DNA from: Brachionus manjavacas
Taxonomy: Eukaryota; Rotifera; Eurotatoria; Ploima; Brachionidae
Assembly: GCA_019054805.1 (NCBI GenBank)
Contig: JAHQIY010000002.1
Span: forward strand, 9,052,001 to 9,116,000
Direction: 5' to 3'
Length of the DNA stretch: 64,000 nucleotides
Shown: in pieces, positions 19,401-29,394 of the stretch
Layout of the letters: every line of letters starts with the position of its first letter
Numbering within the stretch: the stretch's first letter is position 1
The notes under the pieces: model-generated
Databases searched by the model: none
Told to the model about the DNA's origin: nothing
Seen by the model: the letters and a program-made list of their open reading frames with translations, nothing else
Translations under genes and position numbers: made by a program

Positions 19401-22381
19401 TTCTAGCCGACTTGTTGGTGTTCATCGACATTGCTTGACTCAGGTTGTCATTTCCAACAGGAGGAAACCTGGATTCGGCTGTTGTTTTGCTAGCCGACTT
19501 GTTGGTGTTCATCGACATTGCTTGACTCAGGTTGTCATTTCCAACAGGAGGAAACCGGGATTCGGCTGTTGTTTTGCTAGCCGACTTGTTGGTGTTAATC
19601 GACATTGCTTGACTCAGGTTGTCATTTCCAACAGGAGGAAACCTGGATTCGGCTGTTGTATTGCTTGCCGACTTGTTGGTGTTCTTCGACATTGCTTGAC
19701 TCAGGTTGTCATATCCACGGGTTGGCGTCCTGGAGTCGGCTGTTGATTTCTAGCCGACTTGTTGGTGTTCATCGACATTGCTTGACTCAGGTTGTCATTT
19801 CCAACAGAAGGAAACCTGGATTCGGCTGTTGATTTCTAGCCGACTTGTTGGTGTTCATCGACATTGCTTGACTCAGGTTGTCATTTCCAACAGGAGGAAA
19901 CCTGGAGTCGGCTGTTGTATTGCTTGCCGACTTGTTGGTGTTCTTCGACATTGCTTGACTCAGGTTGTCATATCCACGGGTTGGCGTCCTGGAGTCGGCT
20001 GTTGATTTCTAGCCGACTTGTTGGTGTTCATCGACATGGCTTGACTCAGGTTGTCATTTCCAACAGGAGGAAACCTGGATTCGGCTGTTGTTTTCTAGCC
20101 GACTTGTTGGTGTTCATCGACATTGCTTGACTCAGGTTGTCATTTCCAACAGGAGGAAACCTGGATTCGGCTGTTGTTTTGCTAGCCGACTTGTTGGTGT
20201 TCATCGACATTGCTTGACTCAGGTTGTCATTTCCAACAGGAGGAAACCGGGATTCGGCTGTTGTTTTGCTAGCCGACTTGTTGGTGTTAATCGACATTGC
20301 TTGACTCAGGTTGTCATTTCCAACAGGAGGAAACCTGGATTCGGCTGTTGTATTGCTTGCCGACTTGTTGGTGTTCTTCGACATTGCTTGACTCAGGTTG
20401 TCATATCCACGGGTTGGCGTCCTGGAGTCGGCTGTTGATTTCTAGCCGACTTGTTGGTGTTCATCGACATTGCTTGACTCAGGTTGTCATTTCCAACAGG
20501 AGGAAACCTGGATTCGGCTGTTGTTTTGCTAGCCGACTTGTTGGTGTTCATCGACATTGCTTGACTCAGGTTGTCATTTCCAACAGGAGGAAACCTGGAT
20601 TCGGCTGTTGTTTTGCTAGCCGACTTGTTGGTGTTCATCGACATTGCTTGACTCAGGTTGTCATTTCCAACAGGAGGAAACCTGGATTCGGCTGTTGTTT
20701 TGCTAGCCGACTTGTTGGTGTTAATCGACATTGCTTGACTCAGGTTGTCATTTCCAACAGGAGGAAACCTGGAGTCGGCTGTTGTTTTGCTAGCCGACTT
20801 GTTGGTGTTCATCGACATTGCTTGACTCAGGTTGTCATTTCCAACAGGAGGAAACCTGGATTCGGCTGTTGTTTTGCTAGCCGACTTGTTGGTGTTCATC
20901 GACATTGCTTGACTCAGGTTGTCATTTCCAACAGGAGGAAACCTGGATTCGGCTGTTGTTTTGCTAGCCGACTTGTTGGTGTTCATCGACATTGCTTGAC
21001 TCAGGTTGTCATTTCCAACAGGAGGAAACCTGGATTCGGCTGTTGTTTTGCTAGCCGACTTGTTGGTGTTCATCGACATTGCTTGACTCAGGTTGTCATT
21101 TCCAACAGGAGGAAACCTGGATTCGGCTGTTGTTTTGCTAGCCGACTTGTTGGTGTTCATCGACATTGCTTGACTCAGGTTGTCATTTCCAACAGGAGGA
21201 AACCTGGATTCGGCTGTTGTTTTGCTAGCCGACTTGTTGGTGTTCATCGACATTGCTTGACTCAGGTTGTCATTTCCAACAGGAGGAAACCTGGATTCGG
21301 CTGTTGTTTTGCTAGCCGACTTGTTGGTGTTCATCGACATTGCTTGACTCAGGTTGTCATTTCCAACAGGAGGAAACCTGGAGTCGGCTGTTGTTTTGCT
21401 AGCCGACTTGTTGGTGTTCATCGACATTGCTTGACTCAGGTTGTCATTTCCAACAGGAGGAAACCTGGATTCGGCTGTTGTTTTGCTAGCCGACTTGTTG
21501 GTGTTCATCGACATTGCTTGACTCAGGTTGTCATTTCCAACAGGAGGAAACCGGGATTCGGCTGTTGTTTTGCTAGCCGACTTGTTGGTGTTAATCGACA
21601 TTGCTTGACTCAGGTTGTCATTTCCAACAGGAGGAAACCTGGATTCGGCTGTTGTATTGCTTGCCGACTTGTTGGTGTTCTTCGACATTGCTTGACTCAG
21701 GTTGTCATATCCACGGGTTGGCGTCCTGGAGTCGGCTGTTGATTTCTAGCCGACTTGTTGGTGTTCATCGACATTGCTTGACTCAGGTTGTCATTTCCAA
21801 CAGGAGGAAACCTGGATTCGGCTGTTGTTTTCTAGCCGACTTGTTGGTGTTCATCGACATTGCTTGACTCAGGTTGTCATTTCCAACAGGAGGAAACCTG
21901 GATTCGGCTGTTGTTTTGCTAGCCGACTTGTTGGTGTTCATCGACATTGCTTGACTCAGGTTGTCATTTCCAACAGGAGGAAACCGGGATTCGGCTGTTG
22001 TTTTGCTAGCCGACTTGTTGGTGTTCATCGACATTGCTTGACTCAGGTTGTCATTTCCAACAGGAGGAAACCTGGATTCGGCTGTTGTATTGCTTGCCGA
22101 CTTGTTGGTGTTCTTCGACATTGCTTGACTCAGGTTTTCATATCCACGGGTTGGCGTCCTGGAGTCGGCTGTTGATTTCTAGCCGACTTGTTGGTGTTCA
22201 TCGACATTGCTTGACTCAGGTTGTCATTTCCAACAGGAGGAAACCTGGATTCGGCTGTTGTTTTCTAGCCGACTTGTTGGTGTTCATCGACATTGCTTGA
22301 CTCAGGTTGTCATTTCCAACAGGAGGAAACCGGGATTCGGCTGTTGTTTTGCTAGCCGACTTGTTGGTGTTCATCGACATT
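13431..22381 (-). repeat. 87-bp minisatellite array 2 (about 103 units)
   Basis: The longest array in the window, inverted relative to array 1. The stretch 14,640-15,830 consists almost entirely of identical units, a sign of recent expansion or conversion. From 15,839 on, 86-bp units ending GATTTCTAG (against GTTTTGCTAG) appear at intervals. A distinct type with CATATCCACGGGTTGGCGTCC occurs repeatedly at 17,630-22,170, giving a higher-order pattern. A few units carry private changes, such as 16,500-16,610. Confidence 0.97.
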
Positions 22382-23213
22382 GCCAAACTATATCTCCCTC
22401 CTTTTTATTTGATTTATTTACAAATTCGTCATCTTTTAGTTTTAAACCTGGATCCCTTTTTTTTAAACAAATTAAAGCTGCTTTTAAATGAGGACAAGTC
22501 CCAATGACTAAATACTTGACACAACTGCAGGTATTGCATTCTAAACAATTTCATTTTAGATCACTGATCTCAATATAATCAATGTTATTATTTTTGTGAC
22601 GATACTTAAAAACTGCTAGTCCATTTGTATTGCTCACCTTCTCAAACTTTTTGCTTTTCAAAACCACATTGGAATAGCTTATGTCTTTTTGTTTAAGTTT
22701 TGGAAATTTATTTTGGTTGTTTGCAGCTTTTAGATTCAAATTTTACAACATTCACAAAGATTTCAATCACCGGCAACGTATTAAATTTAGCTCTATTAGT
22801 AAAATAATCTTTGATGACTCTTTTATAACTTTCTATCGGTGAGTTGCTCATTGCCATGCCATCTTGTCTTTTCCACTTTTTTTGGCTTGAATTTAATGGA
22901 AAAAAATAATTTAAGCTTTTCTTAGTTTAGATATTTTTGGCTGGACTTTCTCGGTGAGACTGATAAAAAAAAAATTTGCTTGACTTTAACAGATTTAAAA
23001 AATAATAACATTGATTATATTGAGATCAGTGATCCAAAATGAAATTGTTTAGAATGCAATACCTGCAGTTGTGTCAAGTATTTAGTCATTGGGACTTGTC
23101 CTCATTTAAAAGCAGCTTTAATTTGTTTAAAAAAAAGGTATCCAGGTTTAAAACTAAAAGATGACGAATTTGTAAATAAATCAAATAAAAAAGGAGGGAG
23201 ATATAGTTTGGCA
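22382..23213. mobile_element. MULE-type foldback, unit A
   Basis: Arms of about 215 bp at 22,382-22,600 and 22,995-23,213 are reverse complements around a loop of about 400 bp. Outer ends read GCCAAACTATATCTCCCTCC and its complement. Both arms encode the C-terminal SWIM zinc finger of a Mutator-like transposase, so the structure is an inverted duplication of a transposase end or a long-TIR element. The left end abuts array 2 with no spacer. Confidence 0.75.
22450..22739 (-). pseudogene. MULE transposase C-terminal fragment with SWIM finger
   Basis: MuDR-type transposases end in a SWIM zinc finger (CxC...CxH). The minus strand reads NNIDYIEISDLK, one stop, then CNTCSCVKYLVIGTCPHLKA, where CSC and CPH supply the four ligands. 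Upstream, 60 residues of Lys/Asn-rich sequence (YSNVVLKSKKFEKVSNTNG) are open. There is no DDE core in the window. A mirror copy of the finger lies at 23,000-23,215 on the plus strand. Confidence 0.72.
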
Positions 23214-23513
23214 AAATTTTGTTTAACAAAAGATAATTAGGTCGTTATATTAAAATAGTTTTTGTTGTTAATTAAAATTCTTTTAAATAATTAAAAACAA
23301 TTTTATCCGTTAAAATATGTAATATGTACAAAAATAGATTTTTTTTTTAAAATGGTTGACTTTAAACTCATTTGCTTGCTTTCCACTTTTTTTGGCTTGG
23401 CTTTAACAGAAAAAATAAAATTTAAGCTTTATTTTCCAAGTTTAGATATTTTTGGCTGGACTTTCTCGGTGAGACTGATAAAAAAAAAATTTGCTTGACT
23501 TTAACAGATTTAA
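22866..23513 (+). repeat. pair of ~130-bp direct repeats flanking the right MULE arm
   Basis: Sequence containing CCACTTTTTTTGGCTTG and GGCTGGACTTTCTCGGTGAG occurs at 22,866-22,992 and again at 23,379-23,513. The right MULE arm and about 165 bp of AT-rich DNA lie between. This suggests the arm arrived by a duplicative rearrangement. No gene is seen between 23,214 and 23,540. Confidence 0.75.
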
Positions 23514-23539
23514 GCTTGACATTTCCCTTTACTCTGAAT

Positions 23540-23740
23540 TAAGTTGCAATCGAACTAAGCTGTCTTAAAAATATCAATTGATAATATTTCAAAATCGAAA
23601 ATTATTTTTTTATTAGCATGGATCATTAGTTTTTTTACAAAAATCATAAAATGATCGACTCGCTGAAACCGGAAATAAAAACGTCACGACCCAATTTGAT
23701 TTAGCTAAAATTTAGCTAAGTGGTCTTAAAAACGTCAATT
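23540..23740 (+). repeat. satellite-160 monomer, leading edge, unit A
   Basis: One monomer plus a partial one of the ~160-bp satellite described at 25,370-26,130, recognisable by ATGATCGACTCGCTGAAAC, CACGACCCAATTTGATTTAGC and AAGTGGTCTTAAAAACGTCA. The LINE RT begins inside or just after it. Confidence 0.65.
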
Positions 23741-25253
23741 GATCTTTACAAATACAATTTAGAATATAGAACAAATAATAAACAACTGTTAGATCCGAAC
23801 TTTACCTTTTCGTTTGAAAACGTATCGAAGAAGATTGAGAAAATTGATCCGAGTAAAGCAATGGGAAATGATGAGGTTCATCCGCGAGTACTGAAAGAAA
23901 CGCACTTATTTATTTCCAGACCGTTGTCCTTTATTTTTATTAAATCAGTTATTTCTGCTGAGGTCCATATAGAATGGCGTGAAGCCAACGTAACACCGCT
24001 ACCCAAAAAATGTAGCAATCTAGAAGCTTCAAATTTTCGACCGGTTTCTCTTACGTCAGTCGTGTGTAAATTAATGGAGAGCATAGTAAAAGAAACAGTT
24101 GTATATCAAATTTGTAAGAAACATTGGATCTACTGAGCGAAAGTATTTATTTAAAGGAGGCAGTTGATATAATTTATATGGACTTCTGTAAAGCTTTCGA
24201 CAAAGTGCCTCATAAAAGGCTAACTTATAAGTTATACCGCTATTGTATAGACGATCAGTTAATAAAATGGATAGAGGCGTTCTTAACATATAGAAGACAA
24301 AGAGTAGTTCTTGGAAAAATCAGCACATCGAGGAAAGATGTCATTAGTGGAGTTCCACAAGGCTCGGTATTGATACTATTTGTCATTTTTATAAACGATT
24401 TACCGGATAATGTCCAAAACATATGCAAATTGGTTGCAGAGGACACAAAGGTGGCAAGTGTGGTTGAAAGCGAAATACAAACTTCACTATTGCAAAAAGA
24501 CATTGATAATTTGTACAAGTGGTCACATTAATGGCTAATGGAATTTAGTGAGGATAAGTGTGTTTTGATACACTAAGGTCCAAATAATGAAAAATATGAA
24601 TATTTGCTGGATTCAGCTGAAAACAGTCACAAGTTAACTGAATCATTTCAAGAACGCGATTTAGGTGTTGTCTTAAGTAATGACTCGAGTAACTCAGCAC
24701 ACATAGGAGTAGCTATTAAAAAAGCGAACAAGGTTCTAGAATTGATAAAACGCTAGTCCAAGTATCATGATAAAAACACCATAAAGAAACTTTATACAAG
24801 CTTAGTAAGACCTAAGTTAGAAAACGCGTTTCAAATCTGGAACTCGTACATTAGAAAAGATATAAAAAGCATTGAAGGTGTTCAAAGAAGATCAACTAAA
24901 ATAATTAGTTAAATACGTAATTTGAGTTACGAAGAAAGATTAGAAAAGTTAAATCTTACATCTCTGGAGGATAGAAGAATGAGAGGTGACTTAATTGAAC
25001 AATTTAAAATAGTTAAAAATTTGACAGGGTTGATTGGCATTTTCCGTTGAACCAAACATCAGAGCATTATGGGAAAAGAAGTCACAATCAAGGTATTGAG
25101 AAACAACTGGTTCGAAATTGCAACCAAAGATTCAATTTTTTCAGCAACCGTGTTGCAAACGCTTGGAACAATTTGCCAAGGAATGTTTGCAAAACAACAA
25201 TAAATGGTTTTAAAAACAAACTTGACGCGCATTTTAAAAAAAAATTTTAGCAA
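23720..25253 (+). pseudogene. CR1-like LINE reverse transcriptase, unit A
   Basis: Non-LTR retrotransposon RT, 3' part of the element. Visible in order: DPSKAMGNDEVHPRVLK and WREANVTPLPKK, FRPVSLTSVVCKLMESI, YMDFCKAFDKVPHKRL (motif A), SGVPQGSV (motif B), VAEDTKVAS in place of F/YADDT (motif C, first catalytic Asp replaced by Glu). The CR1-type C-terminal region follows: ERDLGVVLSND, YTSLVRPKLENAFQIW, EGVQRRSTKIIS, SYEERLEKLNL, NRVANAWNNLP and a final short basic tail. Frames change near 24,124, 24,531 and 25,045, with several stops. The endonuclease half is absent. Confidence 0.88.
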
Positions 25254-25298
25254 AATTTAACAGGCTAATATAGTGCAACTAATCCTTGCGCTCCGTTT

Positions 25299-25375
25299 AA
25301 GGATGATGTAAAGTCATCCTTTTCCTTTAGCCTTATATATTATTATTATATTTTTATTATTATATTATAAGCTAC
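25299..25375 (+). other. LINE 3'-end hairpin and microsatellite tail, unit A
   Basis: AAGGATGA (25,299-25,306) and TCATCCTT (25,314-25,321) form a perfect 8-bp stem with a 7-nt loop, about 50 bp after the RT stop. A TATTATTATAT-rich tail follows to 25,370. A 3' stem-loop plus simple-repeat tail is what RT recognition of CR1/L2-like transcripts would predict; the assignment is inference from position. Confidence 0.55.
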
Positions 25376-26130
25376 AATTGAACTAAATGGTCTTAGAAAT
25401 GTCAATTGGTAATATTTGAAAATCAAAAATTTATTCTTTGTTGAGCAAGAATTATTTGTACGTGCCCAAAAGCATAATGTTGATGACTTGAATATTTTAT
25501 CAACTAGAACTTATTAAAATTCATTTTACCTTATTTGGTTATTTGTAATTGCATCTTTATTCTTTTTAAGAATCTTGTCACGTACATAATTCAATATAAA
25601 AGCAACTCTTTTTATTTTTATGGTCGTCTTATCATTAATAAGGAATTATTTATAACGATCTTTTTATTGTCCCATATTACATCACAGATCGACTCGCTTA
25701 AACGGGAAAATTAAATCTTCACCACTCAGTTGGATTTAGCTACAATTGAACTAAAACTCTTAAAAATGTCAACTGATAATATTTAAAAATCAAAAATTTC
25801 TTCTTTTCTGATAAAATTTAAATAAGTTTCTGAAGAATTATAAATAAGTTTCAAAAGCAAAAAATGATCAATTCGCTGAAACGGGAAAAAAGCGTCACGA
25901 CTAAGTTGGACTAAGAAATGCAATTGAATAAAGTGGTCTTAAAAATGTCATTTGATAATATTTAAAATTCAAAAATTGTTCATTTTTGACCAAGAATTAT
26001 AAATTAGTTCCAAAAGCATATAAAGATCCACTCTCTATATCGGGAAAATTCCATTGTCACGACCCAGTTGGATTTAGCTGGAATTGAACTAAGTGGGCTA
26101 ATTAATTCAACTAATTTAACTAATTCAACT
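25370..26130 (+). repeat. satellite-160, tandem monomers, unit A
   Basis: Four diverged monomers. Anchor positions of GATC(G/A)A(C/T)TCGCT lie at 25,687, 25,866 and 26,025, so the period is about 160-180 bp. Shared blocks: AAAAGCATAAAATGATCGAC, CGCTGAAACGGGAAAA, CACGACTCAGTTGGATTTAGC, AATTGAACTAAGTGGTCTT, AAAATGTCAATTGATAATAT, AAAATCAAAAATT. It has no coding content. Confidence 0.8.
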
Positions 26131-26879
26131 ACATTCCGAAATCCTAATGAAAAATAATCCATAATTTATCAAAATGATTTTATTAACATATTGCTTTGTG
26201 CCTGTACGTAACCAAAAACGATATAATGCAATTAGCTGTTCTTTTGTTCTGTTTTTGGTATTTTTTAATTTTTGTGATAAATCGTGAAAAGCGTAAAAAT
26301 TGTTCTATAGTCCATCCTGTGATCTCCAAGCAAAGTGATTCTTCAAGAGAAGAAAAATCAGCAAACTTCTCAAATATACTTTTTTGATCGATTTCTGAAA
26401 TGTCAAATCAGCACATTGTTAAAAGATTTCATTTCTGTACGAATTTTTCTAAAACATTCACTTTTTATCAAACCTGCATTGTCTAAATTACTTTTGCAGC
26501 ATCTTGAATTTTCATTAATTACTATTTTGTGTTTCTTATAGGCATGCAAAACTAAATTCATTAAAATACGAGAAGGTTTTATTCGTTCAGTATTCGTTTT
26601 ATCTGAAAAATAAAAATAACATTAATCAAAAATCTAAACTAAAGAATTAAAAATAATAAAAAACAAGATTGATTGATCTTCATTTACCATTTCTAAACTT
26701 ATTTCGTTTTCTTTGCTTTTTGTTATTTTTGTAACTTTTCTTTCATTTTTGTTTCTTCAGTTAAAAGAATCAAGCATTCATATAAAAAGTATAATTTAAA
26801 CCCAAGATGTTTGCCAATAGAAAGAATTGTGACATAGATCTTTAAATTAAAATTCTTTATAAATCAAGTTATTATTTGC
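26131..26879. other. AT-rich spacer, nothing recognised, unit A
   Basis: Short open frames occur (26,196-26,541) but none resembles a known family. Composition and stop density are those of non-coding DNA. Confidence 0.6.
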
Positions 26880-27022
26880 AAGATCATATTATAATTATTA
26901 TAATAATTATAATATTTATTATAATTATTATAATTTATTATAATATTTATTATAATTATTATAATTTATTATAATAATATGCAAGATAATTATAATTTAT
27001 TATATATATATAATTTTATAAT
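26880..27022. repeat. TTATAATTA-type microsatellite, unit A
   Basis: About 140 bp of (TAT/ATTATAA)n sequence, almost without G or C, ending in a short TA run. It is self-complementary and could extrude. Confidence 0.9.
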
Positions 27023-27234
27023 TCGACAGTGGTCGAGGTATTTTTGTTTACTATAAATTATTCTCCCTTGTGGATGATAAAATCCTAATTGCTTTTCACG
27101 AAAATAAATTGGTAGTAAATATTCGAAGCAATTTAAAGAATGGTTATCTGGTATAGAAAATTCTTTTAATCCTCACACATCTCTCTGAATCATCACAAAC
27201 AACAGAATTTGATACATCACAAACCCTCACAATG

Positions 27235-28436
27235 ACACAACTGTAACATAAGTAAAAGTTACTATCAATGGAACGAAAATCTTCGCCACTTTAGATAGCG
27301 GAGCTGCTAAAACAATGATAAGCTCAGTTAGGTAGCTAAACAATTAAATTTGAAGCCATTGCAACAAGAAATCAAAACAAGTGGATCTCAGCAAGCGGCA
27401 GCGAGCTAATCTCAAAAGGGGATGCAAATGCTAAAATTAGCTTTGAAAATTTTTGTTTTATTCAAAAATGTGAAGTAATCGATAATTTGGCACTGATATG
27501 CTTTTAGGTCAGGAGGGACATTCTACCCGTTAATCGTAAAAAGGAGACAAAGAGAAGCATGTATAACTATAAAATCCCCGGCTTGCATTGAAGCTAATTC
27601 GCATAAAGACAATATGGCTAAATTTACCTTTCGAATGAAACAAGACCATTTACATTGAAGCAGTAAACAAATCAACAGAATGGACAATCCCAAATTATGT
27701 AACAAAAAGTAATAAAGGAAAAATTCCATTAATTATTCTTAACAAAAATCCATTTAGCATAAAAATTAACCCGCAAACTGTGATAGCTTACATTGAAGAA
27801 GTCGATAGACAAATAGAAGTTCCATGGAAGAATGGGAATTATGACAAAATAGATTGGCCGAGACATGCCTTACAGCAGTAGAAAAAAAGAGTCTTATAGA
27901 TTTAATAAGTAAATTTAAAGATTTCTCTTCAAAAGAAGAGTGTGATTTCGGTTATTGCGATGAAAACAAGTTCAAAATAGACACAGGAAACAGTAGACCA
28001 AATAAAACAAAGAGCGTATAGGGTGCCGTATGCAAAGCAGGAATTAATTGAAAGAATGGTAAATGAAATGCTAAAACAAGGGATAATCTCGAATTCAAAA
28101 AGTCCATGGTTTTGCATCGATTTTAGAAAACTCAATTCAGTTACCGTAAAAGACAATTACCCGTTTCCACTAATTGAGGAAACTATCGACAAGCTACGAA
28201 ATTCAAAATTTTTCTCCTCAATGGATCTAGTAAGTGGATATTGGCAAATGGCACTCGAAGAAGAATCAAAAGAAAAAACAGAATTTATTACGAATAAAGG
28301 TCTCTATCAATTCGATGTCGTTCCTTTTGGTCTAAGTAATGCAGGGGCAGCATTTCAACAATATGGAGACAATTTTAGGAGAAAACATAATGTTCTTGCT
28401 TATATTGATGAATTCTCAATTAGTGGTAACGGGTAA
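27235..28436 (+). pseudogene. second gypsy element, protease-RT fragment, unit A
   Basis: The retropepsin start is seen at 27,260-27,330 (VTINGTKIFATLDSGAAKTM, with the DSGA active site). After about 650 bp of broken frame comes gypsy RT: PYAKQELIERMVNEMLKQGI, CIDFRKLNSVTVKDNYP, FSSMDLVSGYWQMALEE (motif A), FVTN-like FITNKGLYQFDVVPFG, LSNAGAAFQ (motif B) and AYIDEFSIS (motif C, second Asp replaced by Glu next to a breakpoint). Eleven residues between SPW and FCIDF are missing; they survive in the inverted neighbour copy. This is a different family from the copies at 3,978-12,377. Confidence 0.85.
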
Positions 28437-28846
28437 TTGTCATTTACGGTAACTGAATTGAGTTTTCTAAAATCGATGCAAAATCTTTCCGAGCCATCAT
28501 TTTTTTTTGGTGATGCCCATGGACTTTTTGAATTCGAGATTATCCCTTGTTTTAGCATTTCATTTACCATTCTTTCAATTAATTCCTGCTTTGCATACGG
28601 CACCCTATTCGCTCTTTGTTTTATTTGGTCTACTGACATCTTTAAATTTACTTATTAAATCTATTCTTCCATGGAACTTCTATTTGTCTATCGACTTCTT
28701 CAATGTAAGCTATCACAGTTTGCGGGTTAATTTTTATTCTAAATGGATTTTTGTTAAGAATAATTAATGGAATTTTTCCTTTATTACTTTTTGTTGCATA
28801 ATTTGGGATTGTCCATTCTGTTGATTTGTTAACTGCTTCAATGAAA
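28422..28846 (-). pseudogene. second gypsy element, inverted RT fragment, unit A
   Basis: Directly abuts the plus-strand RT and runs the opposite way. The minus strand reads RVPYAKQELIERMVNEMLKQ, SPWASPKKNDGSERFCIDFR and SVTVNDNYPLPLIE, then ends at the junction. Farther right the sequence is the reverse complement of 27,651-27,830. It lacks two blocks present in the plus copy (about 27,831-27,897 and 27,925-28,000) but keeps the block the plus copy has lost. Confidence 0.83.
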
Positions 28847-28915
28847 TAAATTTAGTTGATGATGGCAAAAAAAGCATAAATGCATAAAATTAAATTATGT
28901 TTTTAATATTTTTAG

Positions 28916-29394
28916 TTTATGAATCTTTATTTGAACTACAACAAGCTGCATATTTTTCAGTATGCGATCAAGTTAGAATTGATAATCACGGACCTATAGA
29001 TTGCATAAAATTTGAAAAATTCAAAAAACTTCCGCTGATTTTGAATTCTATTAAGATTTAAATATGATGAACAATCAAAAAACAATTTAAAATCAATTAT
29101 AAATTTGAATTTCAGGAAATATTAGATTTGAATAAGTCCGTTATTGAAGAAGAATCTCATATATTCTATTTATTTGCAATAATTGTTCACATTGGAGAAA
29201 TTGACAAAGAACATTATGTAATTTATATCAATCCAAATTGCGAAAACAACTGGTATAAATTTAATGAAAATAAAGTCTGAAAAAGCCTAAGAGAGGAAGC
29301 AATCTATCTAAATTTTGGAATTGAGAAAAAAACAAATGCATATATGCTAACTCATATCCGTAAAAAAGGTGCCCAGGCTATTTTCAAGGAATAA
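28916..29394 (+). pseudogene. USP7-like ubiquitin-specific protease fragment, unit A
   Basis: USP7/HAUSP removes ubiquitin from nuclear substrates. The fragment matches the distal half of the USP catalytic domain: YESLFELQQAAYFSVCDQVR, HGPIDCIKFEKFKKLPLILN (as in the 'G...A..GV.F..LPPVL' region), INYKFEFQE, then FYLFAIIVHIGEIDKEHYVI with the catalytic-His motif (GHY read as EHY), INPNCENNWYKFNENKV, and NAYMLTHIRKK at the end. One frame shift near 29,065 and a stop after NENKV break it. An AG with pyrimidine-rich lead precedes the match at 28,915, so this may be a genomic exon fragment and not a retrocopy. Confidence 0.8.

Noticed and set aside
15839..22381. CRISPR-like array
   Set aside because: Units are continuous 87-bp tandem copies without unique spacers, in eukaryotic DNA, and no Cas genes are present.
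25105..25125. tRNA B-box-like GGTTCGAAATTGC
   Set aside because: Lies within the LINE C-terminal coding region, and no cloverleaf can be drawn around it. I found no tRNA or rRNA gene in the window.
26196..26541. Two small ORFs of 63 and 68 codons
   Set aside because: Low-complexity, no family resemblance, and no support beyond an open frame in AT-rich DNA.
27523..27729. Minus-strand 68-codon ORF over the second gypsy fragment
   Set aside because: Hydrophobic antisense frame of degenerate pol.
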